NCBI RefSeq assembly: GCF_001273755.1
Contig: NZ_LGYA01000001.1
Coordinates: 1,134,856 to 1,198,855, forward strand
Length of the DNA: 64,000 nt
Reading direction: 5' to 3'
Source: Peribacillus butanolivorans
Lineage (GTDB): Bacteria > Bacillota > Bacilli > Bacillales > DSM-1321
The translations under genes and the position numbers were made by a program. Below, piece by piece: positions 36,475 through 47,425 of the stretch. Every line of letters starts with the position of its first letter. The stretch's first letter is position 1. The notes under the pieces are model-generated. The model had not been told where the DNA came from, ran no database searches, and saw only the letters and a list, made by a program, of their open reading frames with translations.

Positions 36475-36735
36475 AATCTTTCACCCCATTAAAAATTTAT
36501 AATATATGTATAGGGTTATTTTAACAAAAAAAATGCGAAAAGTTAATGGACTGTATACATAGGCTTTTGGATTGATAAAAGAGTACATGATAGAGATAGG
36601 ATCAATACTCAAATCCCTTTCCCTATCATGATTGTATAAACCGATTGTGATCTTTTTTTTTAAAATCATTCATTTTTTTGTGAAATCAGGGTAAATAGAT
36701 AACATATTCGGGTAAAGGTAGTAGTAATAATCTGT

Positions 36736-36897
36736 TTAGCAGAAGCAGGCGCCGACAATGATAAGCAGGATGAAAAGTACGATGATTAGAGCAAAGCCGC
36801 CTCCAAAGCAGCCCCCGCCTCCACAATGTCCACCATAACCGTAGCTGGGTGCAGCGGAAACCGGATAACAACAATCCTGGGTGTAACCTCCATACAT
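36736..36897 (-). CDS. YjcZ-family sporulation protein, 53 residues
   Basis: A short gene with a Tyr/Gly/Cys-rich N-terminus (MYGGYTQDCCYP, then GGHCGGGGCFGGG) and the C-terminal membrane segment GFALIIVLFILLIIVGACFC, the hallmark of the YjcZ/SscA-like small spore-associated proteins. GGAGG lies upstream of the ATG at 36897. It is separate from def (260 bp away). The exact family member is not decided. Confidence 0.85.
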   Translation of the reverse strand: MYGGYTQDCCYPVSAAPSYGYGGHCGGGGCFGGGFALIIVLFILLIIVGACFC

Positions 36898-37112
36898 AAT
36901 TTTATACCTCCGTTTTTATATTGTTAAAGTATTGACCACTCTTAGTTGAAACGGTCTCTACAGCCTATGCAGTACGGTTTAAAGGGTGTAGGCTAAAGCC
37001 CAGTAATGGAAAATTCCTGCTTAGAATATGATTAGTACGAGAGTCTGCAATCTTCTAAAACAGATGAGTAGAAAAATATCCTACTTCAAAGAACTATCAG
37101 GAGGAGCTATCG

Positions 37113-37778
37113 ATGTTGAAACGTTTTCGTCTATATTTTGTTTTACTTCTTTCCTTAACAATTATGACCGGTTGTTTTAGTAGTTCACCGGAAGAAAAAA
37201 TCCATAAAATTCTTGAAAAAACTACGGAGAAGGAAAGTGATTTTACCGAGCATCAAGAGCCACTTAATAAATTGGAGAATAAAGAAAAAGAGCAATATGA
37301 TAAAATTATTAAACTTGGAATGAATGAATATGAACAAATTGTTGAACTTTCAGATGAAGCAACTAAGAATATTGATGAACGCGAGGCTATTATTGAAAAA
37401 GAACATAACAGTATGCAGGCCTCAAAGAAACAATTTAATAAGATAGAAGAACAAATTGGGAAAATAGAAAATAAGAAGGTAAAAAAAGAAGCCACTGAAA
37501 TGAATAAGATAATGAGTGAACGATATAGCACGTACGATAACCTATATGAAGCTTATCAGCAAAGCTTAAAGTATGATCGTGAATTGTATGAACTATTTAA
37601 AAAAGAAGATTTGAAAATGGATGAGTTACAAGGCCAAATCAAGAAAATCAATACCTCATATACTAAAGTGTTGAAAACGAATAGCCAATTTAATGAATTA
37701 ACTGAAAAATCTAATCAGAAAAAAGAAAGTTTTTACAACAGTTCAGGTATAGAAATGGCAGATTTAACCAAAGAATAA
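37113..37778 (+). CDS. ykyA: YkyA-type cell-wall-binding lipoprotein
   Basis: A 221-residue lipoprotein: lipobox TIMTGC (about Cys21), then almost entirely charged helical sequence with coiled-coil character (EKESDFTEHQEPLNKLENKE; KKQFNKIEEQIGKIENKK). The YkyA family is annotated as putative cell-wall binding, with no defined role. The ATG follows GGAGGAG. It lies between def and pdhA, as in B. subtilis. Confidence 0.85.
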   Translation: MLKRFRLYFVLLLSLTIMTGCFSSSPEEKIHKILEKTTEKESDFTEHQEPLNKLENKEKEQYDKIIKLGMNEYEQIVELSDEATKNIDEREAIIEKEHNSMQASKKQFNKIEEQIGKIENKKVKKEATEMNKIMSERYSTYDNLYEAYQQSLKYDRELYELFKKEDLKMDELQGQIKKINTSYTKVLKTNSQFNELTEKSNQKKESFYNSSGIEMADLTKE

Positions 37779-37788
37779 TTATTTAATG

Positions 37789-37819
37789 GGCTGTGGGTAA
37801 TACCCATAGCCTATTTTTT
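37789..37819 (+). terminator. Terminator of ykyA
   Basis: GGGCTGTGGGTA pairs with ACCCATAGCC and runs into T6. Confidence 0.8.
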
Positions 37820-39543
<1,724 letters not shown>

Positions 39544-39546
39544 GCC

Positions 39547-40524
39547 ATGGCTCAATTGACGATGATTCAAGCAATTACAGAAGCATTACGTACAGAACTT
39601 AAAAATGACGAGAATGTACTCGTTTTTGGAGAAGATGTTGGTCTTAATGGTGGAGTTTTCCGTGCAACGGAAAATCTTCAAAAAGAATTCGGCGAAGATC
39701 GTGTATTCGATACACCTCTTGCTGAATCTGGAATCGGTGGATTAGCGGTCGGTCTTTCTTTACAAGGTTTCCGTCCTGTTCCTGAAATTCAATTCTTCGG
39801 TTTTATATATGAAGTAATGGATTCCGTAAGCGGTCAGCTTGCTCGTATGCGCTACCGTTCAGGCGGACGTTACAGTGCGCCGGTTACAATTCGCTCACCT
39901 TTTGGAGGTGGAGTGCATACTCCGGAAATGCATGCGGATAGCTTAGAAGGTTTAATGGCTCAGCAACCAGGGTTAAAGGTAGTTATCCCTTCCACTCCTT
40001 ACGATGCTAAAGGCTTATTGATTTCAGCGATTCGTGATAATGACCCTGTCATTTTCCTTGAGCACATGAAATTGTACCGCTCTTTCCGTCAGGAAGTTCC
40101 TGAGGAAGAATATACAATTCCATTAGGAAAAGCGGATGTGAAAAGAGAGGGAACGGATTTATCCATTATTACGTATGGTGCGATGGTACAGGAATCAATC
40201 AAGGCAGCTGAAGAATTGGCTAAGGAAGGTCATTCGGTTGAAGTTGTTGACTTACGAACTGTATCTCCATTGGATATTGATACAATCATTGCTTCAGTAG
40301 AAAAAACTGGACGCGCTATCGTTGTTCAAGAAGCACAAAAGCAAGCTGGCATAGCAGCGAATGTTGTCGCGGAAATTAACGAACGTGCTATTTTGAGCTT
40401 GGATGCACCAGTACTACGAGTGGCTGCTGCTGATACAGTATTCCCGTTTTCTCAAGCTGAAACAGTATGGCTCCCTAATTATAAAGACATTATTGAAACG
40501 GCGACTAAAGTCTTGAAGTTTTAA
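39547..40524 (+). CDS. pdhB: Pyruvate dehydrogenase E1 beta subunit
   Basis: 325-residue E1 beta chain, pairing with PdhA to form the heterotetrameric ThDP enzyme. Typical blocks: [38 protein letters not shown] and [16 protein letters not shown]. It starts three bases after the pdhA stop and is part of one operon. A 120-bp gap follows before pdhC. Confidence 0.96.
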   Translation: MAQLTMIQAITEALRTELKNDENVLVFGEDVGLNGGVFRATENLQKEFGEDRVFDTPLAESGIGGLAVGLSLQGFRPVPEIQFFGFIYEVMDSVSGQLARMRYRSGGRYSAPVTIRSPFGGGVHTPEMHADSLEGLMAQQPGLKVVIPSTPYDAKGLLISAIRDNDPVIFLEHMKLYRSFRQEVPEEEYTIPLGKADVKREGTDLSIITYGAMVQESIKAAEELAKEGHSVEVVDLRTVSPLDIDTIIASVEKTGRAIVVQEAQKQAGIAANVVAEINERAILSLDAPVLRVAAADTVFPFSQAETVWLPNYKDIIETATKVLKF

Positions 40525-40645
40525 CTATCTTGAGTAATCGGAATGGTAGTAACTGCTTGAGGAAGTAATTCGCATTAGAAGAATTACAAGATAAAGGACT
40601 TTATTCAAAGCCCTAAGTATGATTTAATATAGGAGGTTGAACTCA

Positions 40646-42004
40646 GTGGCATTCCAATTTAGACTCCCAGATATCGGAGAAGGTATACACGAAGGTGAAA
40701 TAGTGAAATGGTTTGTTAAACCAGGAGATAAGATCCAAGAAGATGACGTGCTTTGCGAGGTTCAAAACGATAAAGCCGTTGTTGAAATTCCATCACCAGT
40801 GGAAGGTACCGTGGAAGAAATCCTTGTTCAAGAAGGAACGGTTGCCGTTGTCGGTGATGTACTTGTAACATTCGATGCTCCAGGTTATGAAGATCTTCAG
40901 TTTAAAGGGGATCATGGAGAAGAAGCGAAGGCAGAAGGTGAGAAGAATACGGAGGCCCAGGTTCAAGCTACTGCTGAAGCTGGACAGGAAGTCAAGAAAG
41001 AGGCTGCTCCGGTTCAAGAAAATAGTGCAGAAACGGGCGCGGGATCACAACCAAAGGTTGAGGTGGATCCTTCACGACGTATTATCGCCATGCCTTCTGT
41101 TAGGAAATATGCACGCGAACAAGGGGTAAATATTCGTGAGATTTCTGGTTCTGGGGATAATGGCCGCATCATGAAAGAAGATATCGATGCTTTCAAAAAC
41201 GGCAAAACGGCTCCACAGCAACCAGCAGCTCAAAGTGAAGCTTCACAACAAAACGATACGGAAACAACCGAAAAACAAAAAGTTTCAATTCCAGAAGGGC
41301 AATATCCTGAAACTCGCGAGAAAATGAGCGGTATGAGAAAAGCGATCGCCAAAGCAATGGTTAAATCCAAACAGACAGCTCCACATGTAACATTAATGGA
41401 TGAAGTCGATGTGACGCTACTAGTTGCTCATCGTAAGAAATTCAAGGAAATTGCTGCAGAAAAAGGAATTAAGCTTACATTCCTACCTTATGTTGTTAAA
41501 GCGTTAACAAGTGCATTGCGTGAATTCCCTATGCTTAACACATCGTTTGATGATGAGGCAAGTGAGATTATCCATAAACACTATTACAATATCGGAATTG
41601 CGGCAGACACAGACAAAGGACTGCTCGTTCCAGTTGTAAAAGATGCAGATCGTAAATCAACTTTTGCTATTTCACAAGAAATTAATGAATTAGCTACGAA
41701 AGCTCGTGACGGAAAATTGGCTCCTAACGAAATGAAAGGTGCTTCATGTTCCATCACGAATATCGGTTCCGCAGGCGGTCAGTGGTTCACACCTGTAATC
41801 AATCATCCAGAAGTTGCCATTCTAGGGATTGGACGCATTGCCGAAAAAGCAATTGTACGCGACGGGGAAATTATCGCCGCTCCAGTTCTGGCATTATCAC
41901 TGAGTTTTGATCACCGCATGATTGACGGGGCTACTGCTCAGCATGCATTGAATCACATCAAAAAGTTATTGAACGACCCAGAATTATTGCTAATGGAGGC
42001 GTAA
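40646..42004 (+). CDS. pdhC: Dihydrolipoamide acetyltransferase (PDH E2)
   Basis: E2 core of the PDH complex, 452 residues. One N-terminal lipoyl domain (lipoyl Lys in [14 protein letters not shown]), an Ala/Glu/Gln-rich linker, the peripheral subunit-binding domain ([17 protein letters not shown]), a second linker and the catalytic domain with active-site [13 protein letters not shown] 40646 is chosen because AGGAGG at 40631-40636 is nine bases upstream and [13 protein letters not shown] is the family N-terminus. Confidence 0.96.
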   Translation: MAFQFRLPDIGEGIHEGEIVKWFVKPGDKIQEDDVLCEVQNDKAVVEIPSPVEGTVEEILVQEGTVAVVGDVLVTFDAPGYEDLQFKGDHGEEAKAEGEKNTEAQVQATAEAGQEVKKEAAPVQENSAETGAGSQPKVEVDPSRRIIAMPSVRKYAREQGVNIREISGSGDNGRIMKEDIDAFKNGKTAPQQPAAQSEASQQNDTETTEKQKVSIPEGQYPETREKMSGMRKAIAKAMVKSKQTAPHVTLMDEVDVTLLVAHRKKFKEIAAEKGIKLTFLPYVVKALTSALREFPMLNTSFDDEASEIIHKHYYNIGIAADTDKGLLVPVVKDADRKSTFAISQEINELATKARDGKLAPNEMKGASCSITNIGSAGGQWFTPVINHPEVAILGIGRIAEKAIVRDGEIIAAPVLALSLSFDHRMIDGATAQHALNHIKKLLNDPELLLMEA

Positions 42005-42007
42005 ACA

Positions 42008-43420
42008 ATGGTAGTAGGAGATTTTCCAATCGAAACAGATACTTTAGTGATCGGTTCAGGCCCAGGGGGATATGTTGCGGCAATTCGCGCAGCACAGCTT
42101 GGACAGAAAGTAACGGTCGTTGAAAAAGGAACAATTGGCGGAGTTTGTTTGAATGTAGGCTGTATCCCATCAAAAGCTTTAATTTCAGCGGGACACCGTT
42201 TCCATGAAGCTCAACATTCAGAAGACATGGGTATCTTTGCAGAAAAAGTTACTGTTGATTTTTCTAAAGTACAAGCTTGGAAAGGTACTGTTGTAAAAAA
42301 ATTAACTGGCGGCGTAAGCAGCCTGTTAAAAGGTAATAACGTTGAGGTTGTAACAGGCGAAGCTTATTTCGTTGATGAAAACAGCATCCGTGTTATGAAT
42401 GATGACTCAGCTCAAACATATACATTTAAAAACGCAATCATCGCTACTGGTTCATCACCAATCGAGATTCCGTCCTTTAAATATACGAAACGTGTACTTA
42501 ATTCTACTGGAGCTCTTGCTTTGGAAGAAGTTCCAAGTTCTATCGTAGTAATCGGTGGAGGTTACATTGGTACAGAGCTTGGCGGCGCATTCGCCAGCTT
42601 TGGAACTAAAGTGACTATTCTTGAAGGTACGGAAGAGATTCTTTCTGCAGGCTTTGAAAAACAAATGGCAGCACTTGTTAAACGTAACCTTAAAAACAAA
42701 GGTGCTGAAATTGTTACTAAAGCAAATGCTAAAGGTGTGGAAGAAACTGAAACAGGCGTTACCGTTACTTATGAAGTAAAAGGCGAAGAGAAAAAAGTCG
42801 AAGCCGATTACGTTTTAGTAACAGTAGGTCGTCGTCCAAACACTTCAGAAATTGGTCTTGAACAAGTCGGAATCAAAATGACTGACCGTGGTTTAATCGA
42901 AACTGATAAACAATGCCGTACAAGCGTGAAAAACATTTACGCAATCGGTGATATCGTTTCTGGACCTCAATTGGCTCATAAAGCTTCTTATGAAGGTAAA
43001 ATTGCAGCTGAAGCCATTGCAGGACATTCATCAGAAATCGACTATCTTGCTATTCCGGCTGTAGTATTCTCTGAACCAGAACTTGCTTCTGTCGGATATA
43101 ATGAAAAAGAAGCGAAGGAAGCTGGAATCGAAGCGCTTGCTTCTAAGTTCCCATTCGCTGCAAATGGACGTGCTCTTTCATTGAACAATACGGACGGATT
43201 TGTGAAGCTAATCACTCGCAAAGAAGACGGATTGGTTATTGGAGCCCAAATCGCAGGACCAAATGCTTCTGATATGATTGCAGAACTTGGTTTAGCTATC
43301 GAAGCAGGAATGACTGCTGAAGATATCGCGATGACAATCCATGCACATCCAACTTTAGGAGAAATCACTATGGAAGCTGCTGAAGTAGCCCTAGGAACTC
43401 CAATTCATATTATTAAATAA
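42008..43420 (+). CDS. pdhD: Dihydrolipoamide dehydrogenase (E3)
   Basis: FAD-dependent E3 enzyme, 470 residues, reoxidising lipoamide. FAD fold [19 protein letters not shown], redox-active disulfide [18 protein letters not shown] fold [13 protein letters not shown], and the His-Glu pair in [15 protein letters not shown]. It starts three bases after pdhC. In B. subtilis the same protein serves 2-oxoglutarate dehydrogenase as well. Terminator at 43430. Confidence 0.97.
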   Translation: MVVGDFPIETDTLVIGSGPGGYVAAIRAAQLGQKVTVVEKGTIGGVCLNVGCIPSKALISAGHRFHEAQHSEDMGIFAEKVTVDFSKVQAWKGTVVKKLTGGVSSLLKGNNVEVVTGEAYFVDENSIRVMNDDSAQTYTFKNAIIATGSSPIEIPSFKYTKRVLNSTGALALEEVPSSIVVIGGGYIGTELGGAFASFGTKVTILEGTEEILSAGFEKQMAALVKRNLKNKGAEIVTKANAKGVEETETGVTVTYEVKGEEKKVEADYVLVTVGRRPNTSEIGLEQVGIKMTDRGLIETDKQCRTSVKNIYAIGDIVSGPQLAHKASYEGKIAAEAIAGHSSEIDYLAIPAVVFSEPELASVGYNEKEAKEAGIEALASKFPFAANGRALSLNNTDGFVKLITRKEDGLVIGAQIAGPNASDMIAELGLAIEAGMTAEDIAMTIHAHPTLGEITMEAAEVALGTPIHIIK

Positions 43421-43429
43421 TTGATACCA

Positions 43430-43464
43430 AAAAAAGCGTGCTGCCATTTGCAGTACGCTTTTTT
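43430..43464 (+). terminator. Terminator of the pdh operon
   Basis: AAAAAGCGTGCTGC pairs with GCAGTACGCTTTTT (one G-T mismatch), with a short loop and a T run. Confidence 0.9.
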
Positions 43465-43720
43465 GGTTTTTATAAATAAAAATTAAATTAAAACTGGTAC
43501 AAATTTAATGTCTTCTCCCAAATTAGGATATTTTCTTTACTCAATTTAAATGAAAAGTGCAAAATGGGCATAAGCTATACAAAGGTCTTCATACTTTTTT
43601 TCTATAAAAGGTTTAAATTGAGTAAAAGAGGATAAAAAAATAGGAAGAGCGATGTACTGAAGAATTAGGCTGCCGATTAAACAAAGTGGCTGATTATTCA
43701 TTTTAAATGGGGTGGATCAC

Positions 43721-43969
43721 TTGAAAAATTATCTGGTAATCCTCTTTCAACTAATCGTTTGGAGCGGATATACATTGGTTGAATGGCTTTCTGTTAATGA
43801 TCGTTTTGTTTTTAAGGTATTTATGTTTCTGGTTTTTTCTTATTTGGCCATTTACATTGGTAAAATGATTTTAAAATCCAACAAGCGGACAATGCTTGTT
43901 ACCATAATCAGTTTACTATGTTACGGTGTATTGCAAATTCTTTTGGAAACGTTGGTACCCATTTATTGA
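43721..43969 (+). CDS. Small membrane protein of unknown function
   Basis: An 82-residue hydrophobic protein with three probable membrane helices, starting MKNYLVILFQLIVWSGYTL. TTG 43721 is preferred because GGGGTGG lies just upstream; an in-frame GTG at 43712 is part of that ribosome site. No family was recognised. It may be co-transcribed with the deacetylase gene 40 bp downstream. Confidence 0.6.
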   Translation: MKNYLVILFQLIVWSGYTLVEWLSVNDRFVFKVFMFLVFSYLAIYIGKMILKSNKRTMLVTIISLLCYGVLQILLETLVPIY

Positions 43970-44012
43970 ATTTTGAATCTTTACAATGACACATGAAAAA
44001 CATGGAGGAAAC

Positions 44013-44849
44013 ATGATCACCAAGGTAGTAGTTATGTTTGTATTTGCTTCACTTTTATTAATTGGTTGTAATAATTCAGGTTCCAATCAAACTGAAAAAA
44101 AAGAACCAAAAAGTGTGGAAACAACTACCACTATCCAAGATGAAACCAAACAAGAACAAGATATGAAAGAAGAAGCATCAAAAACAATTAGGAATTCAGA
44201 GAAAGAAAATTTTCAGGCCGAGTACCGGTTGAACAAAGGTAATTGGTCATTTGAACCAATTCAGGATGCAGAACCTAAGGTTGTCTTGTTGACGTTCGAT
44301 GATGCACCTGATAAGTACTCGTTAGAAATTGCAAGAACACTTCAAAAACTTCAAGTGCCGGCGATATTTTTTGTCAATGGATATTTTATTGAAAGTGATG
44401 AAAAGAAATCGATGTTAAAGGAAATTCATGATATGGGCTTTTCCATCGGTAATCATACGTATTCTCATGTCAATTTGAAAGAGCTAACAGAAGAAGAGCA
44501 AAAGCGGGAAATCGTAAAATTGAATAATTTGGTGGAAGGCATTATCGGGGAACGCCCTAAGTATTTTAGGGCGCCTTTTGGATCTAATACCGATTTTTCC
44601 AAAAAAGTTGCTGCAAACGAAAAAATGCTGGTCATGAATTGGACATATGGATATGATTGGGATAAGGAATATCAAGATAAAAAAGCATTGACAGAGATCA
44701 TGTTGAACAGCCCTTATTTATCCAATGGAGCCAGTTTACTGATGCACGACCGAAAATGGACGAGAGAAACGATAGAGGATATTGTGAAAGATTTTCATAA
44801 GAAAGGATATAAGATTCTTGATCCAAAATTAATTGAAACGCCTGAATGA
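44013..44849 (+). CDS. Polysaccharide deacetylase (NodB-domain) lipoprotein
   Basis: Carbohydrate esterase family 4 protein, about 278 residues. Lipobox LLLIGC (about Cys16), a Lys/Glu/Thr linker, and the NodB domain (about residues 85-275): metal motif TFDDAPD, GNHTYSHVNL (the His-x-x-x-His pair) and FRAPFGSN. It likely removes acetyl groups from peptidoglycan or a related glycan at the outer membrane surface. The start at ATG 44013 follows GGAGGAAAC. The exact subfamily (PdaA, PgdA or other) is undecided. Confidence 0.85.
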   Translation: MITKVVVMFVFASLLLIGCNNSGSNQTEKKEPKSVETTTTIQDETKQEQDMKEEASKTIRNSEKENFQAEYRLNKGNWSFEPIQDAEPKVVLLTFDDAPDKYSLEIARTLQKLQVPAIFFVNGYFIESDEKKSMLKEIHDMGFSIGNHTYSHVNLKELTEEEQKREIVKLNNLVEGIIGERPKYFRAPFGSNTDFSKKVAANEKMLVMNWTYGYDWDKEYQDKKALTEIMLNSPYLSNGASLLMHDRKWTRETIEDIVKDFHKKGYKILDPKLIETPE

Positions 44850-44876
44850 TTTGAAGTTACGGCCACTATCAGTTTT

Positions 44877-45311
44877 TTATTTTCTTGGATAGTAATACAT
44901 CACTCGCTTGTTAAAAAGATGGAGTTGTGCTCGTAACTTCTTTGCAAGGAATTTACATAATTCATTAGCTTTCCCTTTATCACCGAATGTTGCAGTTTCT
45001 GGAAGGGTGAATTGGATATAAGATTGAATTCGCTCTAGTCCATCTTCGTCCTGAACGATTTCTTGGTCGACTCCGATTAGTATCATGTGATATCTGTCCA
45101 CATTGGATTGGAGATAAATTACTTTATCTTTCATCTTTTCAGGCTCTTTCATTTCATAAGGAAAGGCCTTCTTATCATAATCCCAATTGAGTTGTTTTCC
45201 CGTTTTAGCGGTGATCATTTGGTAATATGTGAGCAATTCCTTCACGTCTTCAATGGTTACGGCTTCTTTCACGGACTCAGGAACGAGCTTGATATAGGCA
45301 TTTTCAATCAT
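44877..45311 (-). CDS. DUF1885-type conserved protein
   Basis: A 144-residue soluble protein beginning MIENAYIKLVPESVKEAVTI and including GKQLNWDYDKKAFPYEM; I match it from memory to the DUF1885 family of Bacillus proteins, with no known function. It is convergent with the deacetylase gene. Confidence 0.65.
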   Translation of the reverse strand: MIENAYIKLVPESVKEAVTIEDVKELLTYYQMITAKTGKQLNWDYDKKAFPYEMKEPEKMKDKVIYLQSNVDRYHMILIGVDQEIVQDEDGLERIQSYIQFTLPETATFGDKGKANELCKFLAKKLRAQLHLFNKRVMYYYPRK

Positions 45312-45722
45312 TTGAATCCCCCTTAGCTCTATAGATTTTAATTGTATTTTAACATTTTATGGTTGTTTTATATACTTATCTATATGTAAATTTAAAGGTA
45401 AAATTCCTTTTTCACTCTTCTGGGTTAGTTTGGTAATATGATAAAAAATTGTTAAATTGTGTTGACTTCCAGTTTTTATTTTGATGTAAAATTTATATAG
45501 ATGCTAGCTAATAAGGAGTGGGAAGCTTGATTTTAAAGTTTAATGAACATATTCATGTTTTACAAAAAAAGGTGTAAGGGATGTTGCTTACCGGTAAAGA
45601 TTTAGCAATAAATCAATCATATTTAATAAAGAGGTGGTCACCCTTTTTAGTCGAAGACTTACGACTTTGCTGAACTGACGCAAGTAAAAGCATGAGTTTA
45701 TATTTAGGGTGAAAAAGATCCC
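45312..45722. other. Intergenic region upstream of the hutU remnant
   Basis: Contains a good promoter-like pair near 45473-45501 (TTGACT, 17 bp, TGTAAA), then AAGGAGTGG and a TTG-started frame of only 16 codons (45528-45578). A 30-codon frame beginning ATGTTGCTTACCGGT (near 45580) has LTGKDL near its start, faintly like HutH N-termini. This may be the promoter and first scraps of a decayed operon; no intact gene. Confidence 0.35.
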
Positions 45723-45975
45723 AAATGGACAAAGAAGAATTATGAATTACCAAGGGCCACGGCTGCACGCAATGGGCTGGGTGGGGTCCAAGAAGCGGCT
45801 ATTAGAATCCTATGTATAATCTTGGAACCGAAAGAGCTTGTTGTTTATGGAGGAATAGGCAAGGCAGCCTATAGATGCTATCATGAAAAAACTGTATGAA
45901 CTGGAAGTCACATGAAACATTGATGATCCTATTTGGCAAACTGCTAGCGGTATTTGCTCATAATCCTTTGTATGG
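45723..45975 (+). pseudogene. hutU: Urocanate hydratase remnant (hutU)
   Basis: Two frames together recover the N-terminal part of urocanate hydratase. The first (45723-45899) encodes GGVQEAAIRIL and ELVVYGGIGKAA, matching the family GWVQEAALRML and DLVVYGGIGKAA blocks with a short deletion between. The second, shifted, encodes DAIMKKLYELE and then ETLMILFGKLLAVF, matching DETLLIQSGKPVAVF. Stops and frameshifts break it, and the remaining 450 or so residues of the enzyme are absent. It is a heavily decayed histidine-utilisation gene. Confidence 0.7.
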
Positions 45976-46010
45976 TGGTTATATACCTTTAAGATAGTAG
46001 AACAAGCTAA

Positions 46011-46169
46011 ACGACTTCGAATACCCTGACCTTTATCCAGCTAGTTTTATATGGAGAATGGAAGAGACGTTTGAATGCTTCATGATAAAATGAAGCAGCC
46101 TACCGTGCAGCTTGGAGGCTCCGTCCTACTAACAATTTTAAGCGGGCTGCAATCCAGAGAGAAATAAAT
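46011..46169 (+). pseudogene. Unidentified coding remnant
   Basis: Two overlapping frames joined by a one-base shift give a plausible protein-like stretch: FEYPDLYPASFIWRMEETFE, continuing HDKMKQPTVQLGGSVLLTIL. It does not resemble urocanate hydratase and I cannot name it. No start or ribosome site. Likely part of another decayed gene between hutU and sr1. Confidence 0.35.
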
Positions 46170-46208
46170 CAAAGGCATTAAATTAAATGAATTTATGGGA
46201 AAAATATA

Positions 46209-46219
46209 TATGTTATACT
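46209..46219. promoter_or_regulatory. CcpN-type operator, upstream
   Basis: TATGTTATACT fits the CcpN consensus TRTGHYATAYW at all eleven positions. It lies just upstream of the sr1 -35 box and 31 bp (about three helical turns) from the second site. Confidence 0.65.
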
Positions 46220-46226
46220 TTATAGC

Positions 46227-46255
46227 TTGAAATTATAAATGTGTTATATTATAAT
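46227..46255 (+). promoter_or_regulatory. sr1 promoter
   Basis: TTGAAA (46227-46232), a 17-bp spacer and a perfect TATAAT (46250-46255); initiation expected near 46262. The -10 end is overlapped by the downstream CcpN-type site. Confidence 0.8.
46240..46250. promoter_or_regulatory. CcpN-type operator, overlapping the -10 region
   Basis: TGTGTTATATT again fits TRTGHYATAYW at all positions and runs into the -10 box, so bound repressor would contact the promoter directly. CcpN represses sr1 under glycolytic growth in B. subtilis. Confidence 0.7.
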
Positions 46256-46261
46256 GCATAT

Positions 46262-46516
46262 AAAGCGGTTACATTTAATCATTAATGCATACAATATAGA
46301 GGAAGGGGTTGTAAAAATGGGAACTATCGTTTGTCAAACATGCAATAGCACGATTGATCATTTTGAAGATGAAAAAGTAAGTGTACTTTATACACACAAT
46401 CACAACTGCCACAGCTGTGATACAGCTGCCTCTGAGAAAAAATAAAAAAGATAATCTCTGATAATAATAGAATTCGAGGGTGTTTCAGGAGCTTTAACCT
46501 GAGGCACCCTTTTTTT
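46262..46516 (+). ncRNA. sr1: SR1 dual-function small RNA
   Basis: Transcript of about 255 nt from the promoter at 46227 to an intrinsic terminator (GGGTGTTTCAGG / CCTGAGGCACCC, T7 at 46510-46516). It encodes the SR1P peptide and lies between pdhD and speA, the same interval as B. subtilis sr1. In B. subtilis the RNA also base-pairs with ahrC mRNA, the arginine regulator; complementarity here was not tested. Confidence 0.8.
46317..46445 (+). CDS. sr1P: SR1P peptide (GapA-binding)
   Basis: A 42-residue peptide, MGTIVCQTCNSTIDHFEDEK then VSVLYTHNHNCHSCD, matching the SR1P family. B. subtilis SR1P binds glyceraldehyde-3-phosphate dehydrogenase GapA and promotes its interaction with RNase J1. 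Two Cys pairs suggest metal binding; here His residues replace part of the usual Cys/Gly middle. GGAAGGGG precedes the ATG at 46317; the longer frame from 46239 begins before the expected transcript start. Confidence 0.88.
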   Translation: MGTIVCQTCNSTIDHFEDEKVSVLYTHNHNCHSCDTAASEKK

Positions 46517-46684
46517 ATGCAATCTAAAAGGGGAAATAAAATTCTGGAAATTTCAAAGTTCTATATAGACGAACATTGGTATTTTGTTTACTTTCTAGGG
46601 AAGATTAGATGTGAAATGGGGGAATAGTATGCGTAGTGTCAATGCTTCTGAAGTGGTCGCTGTAAGTAAATTTAACCGCTTTCA

Positions 46685-47071
46685 TTGGATGGTGTAAATT
46701 CTGCAAATGGAAATTTAGTTTATCAGAAAAATGATTTATCGATTCCAGGACGTGGCATACCAGTAAGTATGACTCGTACGTATAACAATCGAAAATCCCA
46801 TGTTACGGGAATGTTTGGTTATGGATGGACTAGTAAAGTTGAAAAGAGACTTGTGGATGGTGGAACTGGTCCCATTACACTGATCGATGAAGATAATACG
46901 CGACACATCTTTGGACAAAAGATAGGTGTGGGGTATGTAGCTGCTGGTGGTGATTATTTAACGCTTGAGAAAAATGGAGATAGAACCTACACCATTACGC
47001 AAACAGATGGAACAAAAGAGAACTATAATGCAAGTGGAAGCCGTTTAGGCACTTTTTTATACTGTCCGTAA
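46685..47071 (+). pseudogene. RHS/YD-repeat protein fragment
   Basis: A frame encoding DGVNSANGNLVYQKNDLSIP, GRGIPVSMTRTYNNRKS and FGYGWTSKVEKRL, the conserved entry segment of RHS/WapA-type toxins (normally over 1,000 residues). After SGSRLGT the similarity ends abruptly in FLYCP and a stop. A small frame at 46629-46697 upstream is one base out of register. No start with a ribosome site, no repeat array, no toxin tip and no immunity gene are present. It is a relic of a polymorphic toxin locus. Confidence 0.7.
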
Positions 47072-47327
47072 AATGAGGCACAGTTCAATATTTGAGCATG
47101 GTTCTTTTTCTTAGGTAGTGCAGGAGAAGGAACAGTGACTTGTCTGCAAAATGAAATACCAAGAAGTTAGAAGGGTAGCTAAATTCTTTCCAATTTTAGA
47201 AAAATATTATCAATATTGCTAAAGTGGTAAGTCGATAATTACTATGTTTTGCAGTGCACCTTGGCAAAAGTGAAAATAAATAAAGAATTTTAATATTAAA
47301 ACTGTTGATTTTATAAGGTTTACAGAA

Positions 47328-47345
47328 TTGGCATAACTTTTGCAT
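47328..47345 (+). promoter_or_regulatory. Sigma-54 (SigL) -24/-12 promoter of the methionine gamma-lyase gene
   Basis: TTGGCAT-AACTT-TTGCAT. GG (47330-47331) and GC (47342-47343) are exactly 12 bp apart, as in the sigma-54 consensus TGGCAC-N5-TTGCW. It lies 80 bp before the gene. Upstream, TTTTGC (47247-47252) and GCAAAA (47264-47269) form a possible activator site. Confidence 0.85.
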
Positions 47346-47425
47346 ATAAAGATTTGTATACAACTTAAAGGAAGAAATAAAAACGGTATCATTTCAGATT
47401 ACTAAAATTAGGAGGCGTAATAATA

